A stretch of DNA of 64,000 bases from Taibaiella lutea. GTDB taxonomy: Bacteria > Bacteroidota > Bacteroidia > Chitinophagales > Chitinophagaceae. The translations under genes were made by a program, and so were the position numbers. Positions 63,776 to 64,000 of this stretch are shown in pieces (the first letter of the stretch is position 1; each line of letters begins with the position of its first letter). The stretch is taken from the NCBI RefSeq assembly GCF_008629695.1, contig NZ_VWSH01000001.1, positions 1,329,990-1,393,989 of the forward strand, read 5' to 3'. Under the pieces are notes generated by a model. The model had not been told where the DNA came from. It was given only the letters and a program-made list of their open reading frames with translations, and made no database searches.

Positions 63776-64000
63776 TTATTTACGTTCTGTTACACCTTTG
63801 CAAAAAGCCTGTACCAGATAGTTCAATAATTTGCCTGTAAAGATGTTTTGCCATCCATCTGTCCGTTGGCTGATGCCTTCAGGCAGATGTAAATAGGAAG
63901 CATCAGGATTCAGGCCACATTGATATAAATACTGCAACGCCTGTTGTGTGCTAATACCAACAGGCGTTGCAGCACTGCTTAACACATTTTCAATACAATC
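63776..64000 (-). CDS. C-terminus of an unidentified protein, possibly ureohydrolase-like (partial)
   Basis: The frame is open to the window edge, so only the last 74 residues are visible, ending in GKLLNYLVQAFCKGVTERK. The segment ASYLHLPEGISQRTDGWQ followed by TGKLLNYLVQAFCKG resembles the end of arginase/formimidoylglutamase-type proteins, where a YLHL.E..... GK..SYLV.DF pattern occurs. The match is weak and the metal-binding motifs lie outside the window. It is convergent with the giant repeat gene. Confidence 0.35.
   Translation of the reverse strand, partial: DCIENVLSSAATPVGISTQQALQYLYQCGLNPDASYLHLPEGISQRTDGWQNIFTGKLLNYLVQAFCKGVTERK

Overview
The window looks like chromosome from a Bacteroidota bacterium, most likely of the Chitinophagales/Chitinophagaceae type. 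The evidence is a low-GC genome; three secreted proteins ending in the gliding-motility-associated (CHU_C, type B) sorting domain and one ending in a type A domain of the type IX secretion system (T9SS); a mutY-ssb-gldE cluster; TonB-dependent receptors; a eukaryote-like IleRS followed by a DksA/TraR gene; and promoters of the Bacteroidota form TTTG-N19..21-TAnnTTTG. No rRNA, tRNA, insertion sequence or CRISPR array was recognised.

Layout. 1-3.1 kb (minus): ung (cut by the window edge), recJ and a secreted protein. 3.3-9.6 kb (plus): a PKD/CHU_C surface protein, mutY, ssb, gldE and a DUF1801 gene broken by a stop. 9.8-12.2 kb: an MMPL/RND exporter. 12.5-17.9 kb (plus): a beta-helix T9SS protein and an outer-membrane barrel receptor. 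18.1-25.3 kb (minus): a probable phytate/phosphate operon (TonB receptor, beta-helix lipoprotein, beta-propeller phytase) with a TPR-HTH regulator upstream. 25.4-26.5 kb: small genes and a decayed Doc-type toxin-antitoxin pair. 26.7-33.7 kb (minus): a tripartite RND efflux operon led by a MarR regulator, with a palindrome inside its promoter. 34.0-36.8 kb (plus): a leader peptide and intrinsic terminator in front of an aminotransferase and aspartate kinase. 36.9-46.9 kb (minus): an FAD dehydrogenase, a histone-H1-like/DksA fusion, ileS, two secreted proteins, hisS and a low-molecular-weight tyrosine phosphatase. 47.2-49.1 kb: a CapD-type sugar epimerase/dehydratase. 49.1-50.9 kb (minus): a TonB-C protein, a membrane protein with a Cys-rich N-terminus and a GNAT acetyltransferase. 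51.2-57.5 kb (plus): a large SBBP/PKD/CHU_C protein, holB and cysS. 57.6-58.0 kb: a noncoding 22-bp-period repeat array. 58.3-63.8 kb: a 1,827-residue CHU_C protein with 18 repeats of 55 residues. The last 225 bp hold the end of another minus-strand gene.

How it fits together. Most genes are housekeeping (DNA repair, three tRNA synthetases, a clamp-loader subunit) interleaved with cell-surface functions: T9SS cargo, gliding protein GldE, TonB receptors, efflux and polysaccharide synthesis. The most interesting noncoding structures are the 22-bp array between two terminator-like hairpins, the leader-peptide attenuator before the aspartate-family genes, 11-bp-phased repeats upstream of the phytase operon, and the operator-like palindrome in the marR promoter. 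Several genes show decay: DUF1801 has an in-frame stop, the Doc toxin is frameshifted and truncated, and the 302-residue secreted protein may have lost its tail to a frameshift.
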